Shown here in pieces: positions 34,849 to 48,044 of a stretch of 64,000 bases of DNA. Numbering within the stretch: position 1 is the first letter of the stretch; every line of letters starts with the position of its first letter. The stretch comes from Sclerotinia nivalis. Its lineage: Eukaryota; Ascomycota; Leotiomycetes; Helotiales; Sclerotiniaceae. A program made the position numbers and the translations under genes. The DNA lies in NCBI GenBank assembly GCA_029531795.1, contig JAPEIS010000015.1, positions 1,178,001 to 1,242,000 on the forward strand, in the 5' to 3' direction. The notes beneath the pieces are model-generated. The model searched no databases and was not told the origin of the DNA. It was given only the letters and a program-made list of their open reading frames with translations.

Positions 34849-36802
34849 GGTGGCAAACAGGGCGTGTTTCATGTACATAGGCCTATCTGGATATATCCTT
34901 AGACTAATTGAATATACCAGCTACTTAAGCACAATGACATCACATGTACAATTTGCAATGGCATCTCTTCCTCTCGTTCGGTTTTCTTCAAAAAGGAGAA
35001 GGCAGGATACATGCGACTTCCTAGAATGCAACGCACTAGTGTGGAGTAAGAACCACCTTGCATCAAAAATAAACTCAATTGAAATATTGCTTTGCTACCT
35101 CTTCTTCGTTCCAGTCATCGACTTATTGGGATACCACTTTTGATGAGTATCCAGTAAAAAGAAACATATACCAATCAATCTTTGGGCTGAAATTGAACAT
35201 TCTGCTCTTCCTTCTCAAACCTCTCCTCGACGCTATACAAAACGAAACATATCTCATGGTATCGATGATAAAACATGGAATATTGAGAAGTAGTATTTTA
35301 TCTAACACTCTAAAGTTTCCTCCTCTTGTACGTCAGTTTGCCTGCCTCTGCACATAATGTCTGCATAGGGATGAACTTTTCCTGAAAGCTATTTTCCTTA
35401 AAGCATCAATCGGAAGGCGTCTACTACATTCATGATACAAAACCCATTTTCAATACAACTCACGCCATCAATGACGTCCTCAAAGATCACCCTTCATTCA
35501 AGAACAGATCTACCGAAATCTCAACCGTCCCCAGCAACATGGCCATCAAATTTCACCTCGCCAAGCTCCTCATAGTCTCACGTTATTAAATCTGTAATGT
35601 ATTCCTTCGGATGCAAGAACTCGCAAGATCACATTTGAATCTATCGCTTCCACCAACCGTTTCTATCTCCGCATCACGGGTTACTTCTTCGGGCCTGATC
35701 CCCGTTCGAACATACAAGGTGAAAATAATAGGGGAAGTGCATGCGTCCATAAATATATGCCGAGGAGGATCTAGAACCTGATTGTATATGCAAATACGAT
35801 CGACGAGCATATGTCATATGTTGTGTCTGTATGCTGTGCAAACATATCTTGATGATCATGCAAGGTTCTCCAGCTTCCAATTTAAGTGTCGGCAATGGGG
35901 TCGGTCTTGGTGGTAGACTAGGGCTTGTGTAACAGGCTAAATTACCAACGTATCATTTTGATTTTTTAAAATGATGTTTAACCACGAGACTTCCTTTTTC
36001 ATCTCAAACTTATGAAATTTATGATTGATATGATCATTCAAATGGATTTTATTTTGTATCAAAGTTTTGATATCTTATTGATACCAGTAAATTGGGAAGT
36101 AGTCTTTCCATCCGGGAAACATGTAAGATCAAGACACGAGTCACGACTTCACGATGAGTCTTTGCCAAGTTGGAAGCCCTTCATTTTTCGGATATTTGCA
36201 GAAATTTGGCCGGATCAATGATTTTATATGGCAGGTCCTGTATCACGACATAATCCTTATCTAAAGTTACCTGATGCATCAAGGCGTGGTTCATCAGCAT
36301 TAGTAATTATGTCCGACCCTTTTACCTCTTGTAGGTACAGCCCGCATCACACCTACCCTATGCATCTTATGCCTCCTTTGCATTTTGATAAACCTCAAAC
36401 TCAACTGCTTATTTTGTTCCCGTAATTTTTGTTTGCATTCGTAACTCTTCGTCATTGGCAAGTCAGAACATTCTCCGTTATCCCGTCTGAGGCTGTGAAA
36501 GGAATGTGTCCGATTGGGATACTTCTTGAAAATATTATATCAGCTAATTGTTGCAAGGGTGTCAGACGACGCCCACCTTCGGATTTCTTGATGGTGAATT
36601 CAGCCTATGTGGCATCTTTATTAATTATGCTTTAAATGATTCAATATATTCACTGTGTTCGCTGTGTTCGCTGCTTCAGCTGGGTCAACTCTCTCCGGTT
36701 TTACGTACCCCCGCAGGGCAAGCTTAAATTTACACCACCTGCCCAAGTTCGATCTCGTTCCTCCCCTTTAAACTTCCAAGATACAACAACTCGATATCAA
36801 AT
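34849..36802. other. 2-kb intergenic region, no recognised gene
   Basis: Short frames on both strands lack motifs and splice context. The last 150 bp before 36803 are pyrimidine-rich, as expected of a promoter for the CVNH gene. Confidence 0.4.
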
Positions 36803-37414
36803 ATGTCGAAATTATTCAGTTCCGTACTCATCATTTCCATCCTCCTCCCCGTCGCCCATGCGGCTCCAGCAAGCGCTGCAGGAGGCTTCTTAAGCCAAAG
36901 TCTGTGTAATGGATCTACCTTTCAATTTCACGACATAATCGAGCTCGGTCCTGCTCCTGAATACAAAATTACCGTTACACCCAATCTCTCAGGTCTTTGT
37001 CCCGGTTCGTCTGGCCAGATGGCAAATTCCACCTTGAATTTGAATACATGCCTCGCAAACAATGATGCTCATCTCCTCGTAAGTCCCTTCCTCCTTTTGG
37101 ATTTGAATTTCCTATACTGACATGAATGGAATAGTGGCAGAAAAAGTATACAACCTCTCAGATTTTCTTGATTTGTTCTAACATATCTGTGTAGTGGCAT
37201 GTTCCAAAACTCCTGCGGCTGTACACTCGAAATGCCAAATCTATGCTGCGGCTGCGGTAAATCAAACGGCGAAAAAGTTGACAGCGGAATCTGCGTTGAT
37301 CTCAGTATGTTTCCTCCTTGTGGCACTAACATTTTTCTAACATGCGTGGCAGATCAAGGAGTCGCAGCAGCTGCTGGAAAATTGAATTGCGATACTCTTC
37401 CTAGCAACGGTTAA
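36803..37414 (+). CDS. secreted CVNH (cyanovirin-N homology) protein with a microexon
   Basis: The model is join(36803-37078, 37135-37145, 37195-37304, 37353-37414), 152 residues. A signal peptide is clear (hydrophobic core VLIISILLPVAHA, cleavage near APA). The mature part fits two CVNH half-repeats: 'STLNLNTCLANNDAHLL' ends the first, and 'WQKNGMFQNSCGC', 'ICVDLNQGVAAAAGKLNC' form the second, giving the usual W-x-x-x-G-x-F-x-x-SC pattern. Exon 2 is only 11 nt; without it the CVNH frame is lost. Every intron has its own branch site (CTGAC, CTAAC, CTAAC). CVNH proteins bind high-mannose glycans; many fungal ones are secreted. The sequence is cysteine-rich (CGCGK, LCCGC), more so than the typical family member. 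Confidence 0.8.
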
Positions 37415-38580
37415 TGTTATGCAGATTATTTAGTGCAGAAAATTTCATGAGGTTCTAGCATAGCGTTGGGCTCATCGATTGGGTTCAAGGAATTGGCGGG
37501 TTTGGATTTCCTGGTTTGGGGTTTCTGGCGTGGGACTTTGACTTTGACTTTGGGTTGGGGGTTTCTTTTAGTGCACGCTTTGGTAGTTGCTATTTGAATT
37601 TTCATGATTTCTTATTTACTTCTTTCATTTGGGGTGCTCGATGATGAATTGTGAGTTCCGTGGTTCGTGATGAAATTTATATGTGCTTTGGATCTTTGGT
37701 CTGATGGTCTTACATCTGAATTGTAAATGGCTAGGCTAGGCTCATGCGTCTGTAATGTATAGATTCACTTCCTCGGCTTTGTTCCTTCCTAGATATATAT
37801 ATCCTTGTAGGAGGGGTATTGCTATGTATTGTGTCTCTGTAAGAAATAGTGAACCGTAGTGACATACACTTTATACCTACAATTTATCACTACATACCTA
37901 GGTTTCCAAAGTTACATTGTCGATCGTGAGGTTAAGAGTAGCTGTAATACTATATTTATATTTACTACTAGGTAATTTATATTCTTGGGAATTTGTTAGT
38001 TTGTTAGTATATTAATGGTGTAATAATGAAGTTAGTTTAGTTTTGATATTGTAGTTTTGATGTTAGGGATATTGGATATGTAATGAGATTGAGTTGTGAG
38101 TTGTGAGGGGTGAGTTGTGAAGTTGTAGATATTGGATATTGGATATTGGATATTGAGTTGAGGAGCGGAGGAGGCGTGGGTTGAGGATGGGAAGGGGAAG
38201 GTGATGTTAAGCATTAATTTATCTAGGTATGTATTTATGCTGAGGATATTGGAGTTGGTATTGAGATTGATGTTTGGTGGATAGTATGTAGGTATGGCGT
38301 GGTGTGGTATGGCGAAAGGAGACGGAGATGTAGGAGTTGGAAGTTGAGATCTTTTATCTTACAATCCTGTTCCAGGACACGATGAGTTTGAGGTCTTCAG
38401 AAGACGGCACTAACCAAACCTGAGCTAAACAGGTGATGGGGTGAAATCAGGGAAAAGCTGGAGATTGGTGGCAATGTATTTAGAAATTTTGCACGCGTCA
38501 TATCCAGCAATCTCGCGGATGTAATCTTATAAGTTCTCGATTTTTCCAATGGCTTATCGAATTCCTAGCACCATCTATCT
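37415..38580. other. intergenic with short tandem repeats
   Basis: Contains small tandem steps: GACTTT near 37531-37550 and ATATTGG (four copies) at about 38128-38157. No gene recognised. Confidence 0.45.
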
Positions 38581-40936
38581 CTATCGTCTATAATCATTCT
38601 TAATTCTATAATCCTTATTCGGTCCCTTCACACTATATTCCTGTTTCCACTCCTCTACATTTACCCCCCTAAACCTAAATTCATATTCCACATCATACGT
38701 ATCAGCAATACAAAGATGGCTTGACTTAGCCCTCCATCCCATCCTCTTCTTTCCCTGCCCTCCCACCTCCTTTCCAGCCTCAGGGACCAGAATCTCCATT
38801 TCATGAAACAAATAATCTACTCCCAGGTTATCATCAGTTTTCACAAACCACACACTAAGCGTATCAGTATCCTCTCGATATCGATACACATATCTCCTAC
38901 TAGCTCTAAACGTCATCCCGGTATCCGTCACGAAATCTCCTTCTTCGATATACAAGTATTCGGAATCGAAGGAGGGGGCTGTAGGGAAACGAGGGAGGAA
39001 TTTCGCGGTTCCGGTGAAAGTGCCAGAGGGAAATGTGGAGAGAGAACTTTTGAGGGAGCGCGAGAGCTTCCATGTTCCTTGGAGGGAACGGAATATGGCT
39101 TTGGCGACGAAGGCGCCGCGAGATGATGAATCGAATGTGGAGTTGATGGTGGAGAGGGCGAGCGCGGCTTGTTCTTTTTGAGCATCGCTGGCGTGGGGAT
39201 AGAGATAGCGGGATGGAAGTACGATCCCCGTGCGTGCTTCTGGATCGTTAGTAGGTTCTTGTCGTTGGATTCCTACAGCTGTAGCGAATGATTCCATCAA
39301 GTACGCATAATCACCCATTGGAAACTGGGCGATGCGGGGATCGGTGCGCAGTTGAAGAAGTTTGTCGAGAGTATCGTCTGTTTCGAGGGCTTTTTGCGCT
39401 TGCGCGTCGCGGGACCAGAGTTTCCCGAGGAATCGAGCTTGCATTTCCATTACGCCCCAATAGGGACTTCGGTAGAAACCGACGAAGCCGAGAGACGGGA
39501 TCTTTGCGCTGACTGTAGAATGTACATTTAGAGCTAATGGGAATTCGCTGCTTGATTCATCGAATGAGAGATGTTGGAGGATTTCTTTCGGTAGAAAATT
39601 GAGAGATGGTGACGCGTCAAAACCAGTTGCCAAGATTACTGCGGCAACATCGTCAATGATTTGTTGCGCTCCATTTTCCTCGATAATGATGGCATTTGGT
39701 TGGTTGGGGTCTGCACTCGTTACTTTTCCTCGGATCGTCTTGATGTCTCCAGATCGGACAAACTCGACATAATTTTCGCTAGCTGTAAGTCGTGGTGGTT
39801 CAGAGCGAACGTCTCCTGTTATTGCTAGATGATCTGTACCGATTCCACTTTGATCGGTTCCAAGATAGTTGTTCATAAAATCGTTCGTCATTTTGGCTAC
39901 TTCTGGCGATATGTGGCCGGACGAGTTTTTTAGGGGTCCGGGAGGCTTCCGTCCAATATTGTAAGTGACCAGATCGAGGGGTAAAAATGTTGGTGCTGGG
40001 TTTGGTATCTGCGAGAGGTGTTAGCACGAAGTTCTAGTCAGTAAATATGTATCAGGTACCTTTTCCGCCTCTGGAGATGCACTATCAATCATAGGATTAT
40101 TTGGTAATGTGAGAGTCATCACCCAAAATGGTTGCTGAACCACATTGTATACTTTGTAGTTGTTTGCATTTGGAATCAGACGTTCCGATGAATTCACAGA
40201 GGAGGATACCTGCAAAGCGACTGCTGCTGCGGTTTCGATACCCGACATTTGACCCCCGACAACCACAATATTCTTGCCTTTGGGTGAAGAGAGTTTTCCA
40301 TTGCCGGTCAACAAACTGTTGACATCACGGAGCTTTGAGCTGTGCCAAACTGGGGCTGGAAAGCCTGTAAGAATCTCAGGTATTTTAGGTTTCCCGAAAA
40401 ATCCAGTAGCCACTATAACATGATCAAATTCGTAAACTTGTGGTGAATCGGTAAATGCGGTGGATTCGTAATGTTGAACATGCACATTCCATTTCCCGGT
40501 CGTGGCTGGATTAGTTTGCCAACCAGATGGTGGCTCGACCTTGCAAACTTTGACACCAGTCTTAGTCGAATATCCGGGGTACATTTTGACATAGTCTTCG
40601 AGATATTTCCCAACCTGCCATGCTTTTGGGCAAGCGAGGGATGAAGCAGGCCATGCCAAATCACTAAAACTGACGGTGTGACGGCTTTGGTTTGTACACA
40701 TATCTGGATTCACTAAACCATCATCATCATGGGAGATAGGCCATAGTCCACCTATTCTATGCGACTGCTCAAAGACAGTTACGTCAAAAGTGCCTTTTGG
40801 ATGATCGTGAGTGAGTGTTTTGGCTGCTACGAGTCCCGAGGGACCACCGCCTAATCATTGGTGGTTAGCTATGTTAGTCTCAAAAGAGACGAGTCCACTC
40901 ACCAATCACACAAACAGTTTTCGTTCGAGTTGCCAT
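38581..40936 (-). CDS. flavin-containing monooxygenase fused to a C-terminal DUF6314 domain
   Basis: Three exons, complement(join(38581-40008, 40060-40850, 40903-40936)), give 750 residues. The N-terminus has the FAD-binding G-x-G-x-x-G (VIGGGPSG, residues 11-18) followed by 'VFEQSHRIGGLW'; an 'HVIVATGFFGKPKIP' motif and a second Rossmann motif (VVVGGQMSG) for NADPH follow, as in the FMO family (flavin monooxygenases). From about residue 590 the sequence changes to a lipocalin-like DUF6314 domain: 'SLQGTWKLSRSLKSS', 'SGTFTGTAKF', 'RASRRYVYRY', 'LSVWFVKTDD', 'DVEYEFRFRGVNVEEW', and a terminal 'YSVKGPNKDYRI'. Introns of 51 and 52 bp have clear CTAAC or CTGAC branch sites. It is divergent from an MFS transporter. 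The substrate is unknown. Confidence 0.85.
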
Positions 40937-42256
40937 CTTAAAAAGTGTATAGCTTGCACGCATAGAAAGTTGAGAAACTCTAGCTTGTCAAACTTGGTAT
41001 TTCACGATTCAGAGATGACTCAGCCGAGGACTGTGTTACTGGCTTGGTAATATTCTCGATAACGTATGTGTATTCTCATGCATCATTACTCTCCTTGTAA
41101 CCACAACCGTTAGTACTTGTCACTGCACACTTGATACCAACATAAATTCTGACATGCATAGAGATCACGTTTTTGCGATTTTGTGCACGATCACATGATG
41201 TGGGATAGGATCGGGCCCGAAACCGGGAGAGCCAATCTCAAGATGACACTATCCCCAAGAAGGTCTAGCTTCAGAACCTGACTACCTCCCCGAGCTTACC
41301 CAGATCTTTCCGCTTTCCAATCGAGAGAGGTAAGCTAAATCGTAGGCTGACTGTCATTGCCTTTAGCTTTCCAACACCTTGCAACCTGCAATTCTCTGGA
41401 AGTGGTGTACGTACCGCACTTTGAAATAATCGATGGTGTTGATCGCTTCGAGTCAGTCATTCTGTCACAACACTCTGCCCGGAAAGTCGATGTCTCAGAA
41501 ATCTTCTACGGAAGGCTAATTAAAATGCCCACTTCCTCCGAAAGATGGAGTGTGGGAATGCGGTACTTCGGGACTAGAGGGGCGCTTAGAGGAGGGGGTT
41601 ATTAGTTTGGAGATCGTCATTTATCATTGTATCCAAGACAGCGGAAGCCATTTTTGGCTTAGTCCCGAGGCTAATTTAGCTAGTAGCAGCTTTGGAGATG
41701 TCTATCTTGGAAGAGCCTTGGCCCGCGAAGTATGGTAGTAACCATCAACAAGTCTTTCTGTAGTATGGAGATGGTTGGATTTGAGATCCCACATCTTGAG
41801 CGAAGGGAATGCCAATATCGAGTGATGAAGTATCTATCGGGGTTGTTTGCAACGAGCCACTGTTGTGATTGTCTGTGTTGACTGTATTGACTGGTATTCG
41901 ACAACATCTTTGTCAATAATATGAATTGTAGGAGAATCTGTACGTTGCGAAAGGTCACCAACCCCCCCCCCCGATTGAAGCTTTGCGTCACAGGTTGGAT
42001 ATAATGTTTGGGCCAACTCTTCTATTGGCCCCATTTCCCCGGGTTCTGTGGGGTATGGGGGTTGGCAGGTCTCGAAGCTCTTAAATAGTTGATATGAAGT
42101 GTCATAGCGCATTTCAATTAACATTAGGCTCAGAACTTACTAGCCACTGTTAGCTATACAATCTAGTGATGCTACTATATAGTCCTCTAACCCCGCCCTG
42201 CTGTTTTCTTTACCTCAATTGACACCTCAAATAACACTGTTCCGACTTTGCGAATC
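40937..42256. promoter_or_regulatory. divergent intergenic region, monooxygenase / transporter
   Basis: A 1.3-kb spacer between two divergent start codons. A C9 run lies near 41960-41972. A frame at 41357-41605 was considered but has no motif. If the two genes are co-regulated, control sites should lie here; none was identified. Confidence 0.4.
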
Positions 42257-43946
42257 ATGGCTTCAAATAATCTGCCTAGGACTTCTAGTAATGCCGACGA
42301 TGAGAAGGAAGTCGTAGGGCTTCATGAACATGCTCCGTCTCTTGATTTACCTCTAGACCCAGATGCGAATTTGAGCGATGCGGAAAAGGCTGATATTGTA
42401 GGTCGATGAACATCCTCATGAAATTCCAATGATATACTGATGATTTGTGTAGGAGCGCAAGCTGGTGCGGAAGCTTGATTGGACTTTAATACCATGGGTA
42501 AGCGATCCTTGTTTCGCCACCGCTTTTCCTGTCTGATTTTGACAGCTCTGTGTTCTTTACCTACTCGCTTTCCTTGATCGTACGAACATTGGAAATGCAA
42601 AGATTGGTGGTTTACAGAAAGACCTGAACAATATGTCGACTGGGATGTATAATGCCGTACTATCCATCTTTTTCGTCTCATATGCACTCTTTGAACCTAT
42701 TACGAACGTGATGCTCAAGAGATTTCGCCCATCAATATTCGTACCAATTATTATGTGAGTCTCCAACAATTGGAAAATTTGCATAGCAAATCCCGCGGTG
42801 GCATGGCCAAGTTACTGACAGTGTTATAGAATTGCCTGGGGCTTGTGCATGACATTCATGGGCTTTGTCGGGAACTGGTCAGGCCTGATGGCCGCCAGAT
42901 GGTTCCTTGGTGCCGCGGAGGCGGGATTGTTTCCTGGAATCAGTTATTACTTATCCTGTTGGTACAAGCGATCCGAATTTGGTGTTCGAATTGCGATTTT
43001 CTTTTCCGCTGCTGCTGTATCTGGTAGTTTTGGTGGACTTCTCGCTGCGGCCATCGTGAAGATGGACGGTATTGGTGGACTTCATGGATGGGCTTGGATT
43101 TTTATCCTGGAAGGAATTATTACTGTTCTGGCCGGAGTCGCTTCGTTCTGGCTGGTTTATGATTTCCCTGAAAGCGCCAGCTTCCTTTCTGAAGTCGACC
43201 GAAACAGGGTCATCCGTCGCTTGCAAGCCAACCAACAAGCCGCAGGGCATGAAGAGTTCAGCTCAGAGTTTATTTGGCAGGCATTCAAGGATTACAAAAT
43301 GTGGATCGGCATGGTCATTTATATGGGATGTTGTATGCCTCTATACGCATTCTCGCTATTTCTCCCTACCATTATCACTCAACTTGGCTACACAACAACC
43401 AGAGCCCAGCTCCTCTCCGTTCCACCATATGTGGCTGCCGCTATCCTGACAGTTGCGATTGGATTTATCGCTGATCGCACACGCCAACGAGGCCTGTGTA
43501 ATATCCTCGTGTCTTTTCTTGGTATTGCCGGTTTCTCCATGCTCCTAGGTAGCGAAGAACCAGGTATTAAATATGCCGGAACTTTCCTCGGAGCTCTTGG
43601 TATCTATCCTTGCATAGCTAACACTATCTCATGGATCTCCAATAACATCGAAGGCTCCTACAAGCGTGGTGTTGTCCTAGGAATGATGATTGGATGGGGC
43701 AATTTGTGTGGTATTATCAGCTCGAACATCTATTTTGACAAACCCAGGTTTATTTACGGCCACTCTATTGTTATTACTTTCATGGTTCTTTTCTTGTTGG
43801 GTGGAAGTACCTTGATGCGTTTCTTATTGAAAAGGGAAAATAGCAAGAGAACTAGGGGTGAGAGAGATGTGTGGGTTCAGGGGCTCAATGAGAGTGAGAA
43901 GACAGCTTTGGGAGATAAGAGACCAGATTTCCTGTATACTTTGTAA
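42257..43946 (+). CDS. MFS transporter, DAL5 (anion:cation symporter) family
   Basis: Five-part model join(42257-42397, 42453-42497, 42546-42754, 42830-43946), four exons, 503 residues. The cytosolic N-terminus is acidic and ends in 'ERKLVRKLDWTLIPW', a motif typical of the DAL5/allantoate permease family; then 'YLLAFLDRTNIGNAKIGGL' opens the first membrane half, with 'RWFLGAAEAGLFPGISYYLS' in the fourth to fifth helices, 'WIFILEGIITV' in the sixth, and six further hydrophobic segments. Length and motif set give 12 transmembrane helices. Family members import allantoate, nicotinate, vitamins or small organic anions at the plasma membrane. The divergent flavin monooxygenase suggests a linked catabolic role, which is inference. 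Confidence 0.88.
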
Positions 43947-44603
43947 CTTTATAGCAATGCGCTTCGGGGGAAAAGGCTTAGGGCTGGAAGATAAAGATGT
44001 AGATGTGGCTTGATCGATGATGTTGGACACGCGGAGGATATTTTAGGTAATGCTAGTCATATATGGTGAATACAAAAGTCTGTAAATTGATGGTTTCATC
44101 TTACAGCGCGTTCGCTCTGCTCGTCCGAATTTGAATTGGAGATGGTAAACCAATGTAGAGCGTGCCTTGGGGCCACTAGCAGTCGACATACATCCCCATT
44201 TGTACTATAGCACTTGAATGAGAGTAGTCTAGTATCACAACACAATATTCACACTTGGCCTGGGATATTGTAAAACCATCGGCTTGGATCCTTGCATGAA
44301 TCTGGGTGTTGTCTTATGCATGAGTCATGTTCAACTTGAACATATCGGTTACCCGGGGTCTTTAATGGGTTATTTGCCTACCCATACCGCCCTTAGCTTT
44401 AAGTTTACATGTTGCGAGATCAGGTTGTGATTTCAAAGCTCGCTGACCGGACCATCGTGCAGGTAATTGGTGATGATGCCGCAATTGATTATGTAATCCA
44501 CTTTACGCTTGTCGCGTCGTCGCGTCTCCGCTAAGCAACATTTCAATTGCAAATCCAAACCAATTCCCCATCGCAACGAAAAGCTGTTGGGGATGCTGCC
44601 GCG
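43947..44603. other. intergenic, transporter / MSH3
   Basis: 650 bp without a recognised gene; the MSH3 promoter lies at its right end. Confidence 0.4.
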
Positions 44604-47600
44604 ATGGGTAAACCGAAATCAACTCCAGTTAAGACCCAGAAATCAATATCTAGTTTCTTTACTCCAAAATCGAGTCAAAAACCTCAAAATTCAAGTCCGC
44701 CACCTGCTTCCAATACCCCAGGAAATCCCTCTGATGCCCAAAGCGACCAGGAAACAAATGAAGCAGCGAAGATTACTGGAAATAGTTTGAAGCGGGTATT
44801 AGAGGAAGACGCAAATGGGGCAAATACTGGCGCAACAGAAAGACCATCCAAACGTGCAAAAAGTGTTGATGCCGAAGAAGATGGCGAAGGAGCTGCTAAT
44901 GCTCGAAAGCCGTCGTCTAGCTCAGCACTTGGCAAGTCCAAGCCATCTCCACGAACGAATAAATATATGTTCTCAGGGTCAAGTCAATTAACAACTGCGG
45001 AACCTACAATTGAGGAGGAACCCGAAGACGAATCGGAGAAAGCACGGAAGGCCGAGTTACACAGGAAGTTTGTCAAGAAATTAGGACATCCAGATAGTAT
45101 TAAACGGAATATACCTGAAGATCATGCAGTCTTAGAGGGCGGAGATGAAGATGTGGAGGATGAAGAAGAAGCACCTGCGCCTGTGAAGACCAAGAAGAAG
45201 GGGGCAAAGACAGGGAAATTGACTCCAATGGAGTTACAAGTACTCGACATCAAGCGCAAACATATGGATACATTGCTCATTGTGGAAGTTGGCTACAAGT
45301 TTAAATTCCTTGGCGAAGATGCAAGAACAGCAGCAAAAGTGCTTAGCATTGTGTGTATACCGGGCAAATTTCGGTTCGATGAACGTAAGCTGTCCGTTCT
45401 TGAAACTACCTGATGATGTTTCTGACGTAACTTAGATCCTTCAGAGGCGCATCTCAATTACTTTGCATCTGCGAGTATCCCCGTTCATCGACTTCCCATC
45501 CACGCCAAGAGGCTCGTGGCAGCGGGCCACAAGATTGGTATAGTTCGACAGACGGAAACAGCCGCGTTGAAGAAAGCTGGAGACAATCGGAATACTCCTT
45601 TCGTTAGAAAACTTACGAATGTTTATACTAAAGGCACATACATTGATGATATTGAAGGACTAGATTCGACCGATGCACCATCTGGTGGTGCCCCTGCAAC
45701 AGGCTATCTTCTCTGCATAACGGAATCAAAAGCTAAAGGATGGGGCACAGACGAGAAAGTCGAAGTCGGCATACTGGCTGTTCAACCGGCGACGGGAGAT
45801 GTCATATACGATAATTTTGAGGATGGATTCATGCGGAGTGAAATCGAGACACGATTACTACATATCGCCCCCTGCGAATTTCTCATAGTTGGGGAACTTA
45901 CAAAAGCTACCGAAAAGCTTGTACAACATCTTTCAGGTAGCACTACCAACGTTTTTGGCGATAGAATCAGGGTTGAGCGTGTAGAAAAGCCAAAAACTAT
46001 GGCTGCCGAGTCGTATTCTCATGTGGCCCAGTTTTATGCGGACAAATTGAAGGCTCATCAGAGCAGCAACAATGCGCGAGAGCAGGAGCTTTTAGAGAAA
46101 GTATTGAGACTTACCGAGTCGGTTACCATTTGTCTGTCTGCTATGATTACACATATGACTGAGTATGGGTTGGAACATGTGTTTGATCTCACCAAATACT
46201 TCCAGTCGTTCAGTGCTCGATCTCACATGTTACTAAACGGAAACACTCTCACAAGCCTCGAGATTTATACCAATCAGACAGATCATACCGAGAAAGGAAG
46301 TCTCTTTTGGACTCTGGACAAAACTGAAACGAGATTTGGACAGAGGTTACTACGAAAGTGGGTTGGTAGACCTCTTCTCGATAAGCAGCGCCTGGAAGAG
46401 AGAGTTGCCGCAGTGGAAGAATTGAAAGATAATGTCAACACCCCAAAAGTAGACAAATTAAACGCCACTCTCCGGGAAGTTAGATCAGATCTAGAGAGAA
46501 GCTTACTCCGCATATACTATGGCAAATGCACTCGACCAGAACTACTCACGGTTCTTCAGACAATGCAAAGAATAGCTAACGAATTTGCACATGTCAAAAC
46601 ACCTTCCGATGCAGGATTCGACTCGGTCCTCCTCAATGAAGCTGTAGCATCCCTCCCCGCAATTGGTGGAGTCGTGATATCCTTCCTCGAAAAGATCAAC
46701 GCTCAAGCCGCCCGCAAAGATGACAAATACGCGTTCTTTCTTGAAGCTTACGAGACCGAGGAAATAGGTGAGCATAAATGCGGCATTGGAGCCGTCGAAC
46801 AAGACCTCGAGGCGCACCGCAAGGAGGCCGCCTCAAAACTATCCAAGAAAACTCCCGTCACATATGTTACCATTGCTGGTATCGAATACCTCATCGAAGT
46901 CCCCAACAGCGATCTCAAAAATGTACCCGCTTCCTGGGCCAAAATATCCGGCACAAAAACGTATTCTCGTTTCCACACACCCGAAGTCATCAAATTCCTC
47001 CGCGAACGTGATCAACACAAAGAATCGCTCTCCTCCGCCTGCGACACCGCATTCCGAGCCTTCCTCGCCGAAATTTCTACCCATTACGCCCTCATCCGTG
47101 ATACCATATCCCAGCTCGCTACACTCGACTGTCTCCTCTCCCTCGCGACCGTGGCTTCCCTCCCCGGCTACTGCAAACCCACCTTCACCTCCACAACCGA
47201 AATCTCTGTCATAGGCGGCCGTCACCCCATGGTCGAACAACTCCTCCCATCAACCTACATCCCCAACGACACATCCCTCTCCACCGATCCCGAAAACACC
47301 CGCGCCCTTCTAATCACCGGTCCAAACATGGGCGGCAAGTCCTCTTACGTGCGCCAAGTAGCTTTAATATCCATCCTCGCCCAAATCGGCTCTTACGTAC
47401 CTGCCGAATCCGCCCGCTTAGGCTTATTAGACGGTATATACACACGTATGGGCGCATATGATTCATTATTTACTGCACAGTCAACATTTATGATAGAGCT
47501 TTCCGAAACGGCATCGATACTCAAATCAGCAAGTCCAAGATCTCTAGTTATATTGGATGAACTCGGACGAGGAACTAGTACGCATGACGGCGTGGCAATA

Positions 47601-48044
47601 GCAGAAGCAGTGTTGGATTGGGTGGTTAGGGAAACGAAGTGCTTGTGTTTATTTATTACACATTACCAGACATTGGCTAGCGTGGCAAGAGGATTTGAGA
47701 AAGGGAAGGAGTTGAGGAATGTGCATATGAAGTTTACTGCTGAGAGGAATGGTAAGCAAGTTTCTAATGCTAATGCGGATAAGGATGGCGAAGATGTTAA
47801 TGAGGAGATCACATTTTTGTATGAAGTCGGTGAAGGCGTTGCACATAGATCCTATGGTTTGAATGTGGCACGGTTGGCACGAGTCCCAAAGGCTGTACTC
47901 GATACTGCTGCGTCTAAATCACGAGAGCTCGAGACGGAAGTGAAACAGAAAAAGCTATTGGGACTTTCTAAGATGATTTCTAATGTACTAGAGAATGATG
48001 CCGATCAGCTAGAGCAGCTTATAATCGGTATGGAGCAGCTATAA
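44604..48044 (+). CDS. msh3: DNA mismatch repair protein MSH3 (MutS beta subunit)
   Basis: Two exons, join(44604-45384, 45436-48044), give 1129 residues; the 51-bp intron (GTAAGC donor, CTGAC branch) is in phase 1. A PCNA-binding PIP box (QKSISSFF) lies at residues ~12-20, then a disordered basic/acidic tract. The MutS mismatch-binding domain I follows ([39 protein letters not shown], '[17 protein letters not shown]'), then connector, lever and clamp domains and the ATPase domain with Walker A GPNMGGKS (about residue 889) and Walker B DELGRGTS (about 969). In domain I the MSH6-specific F-x-E motif is absent and the MSH3-type residues around 'KF..LGEDA' are present. MSH3 pairs with MSH2 to repair insertion-deletion loops. 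Confidence 0.95.

Noticed and set aside
41357..41605. 82-codon frame in the monooxygenase/transporter spacer
   Set aside because: No motif and no sign of splicing to other coding sequence.
46839..47240. 133-codon minus-strand frame rich in G and E
   Set aside because: Antisense shadow of MSH3.
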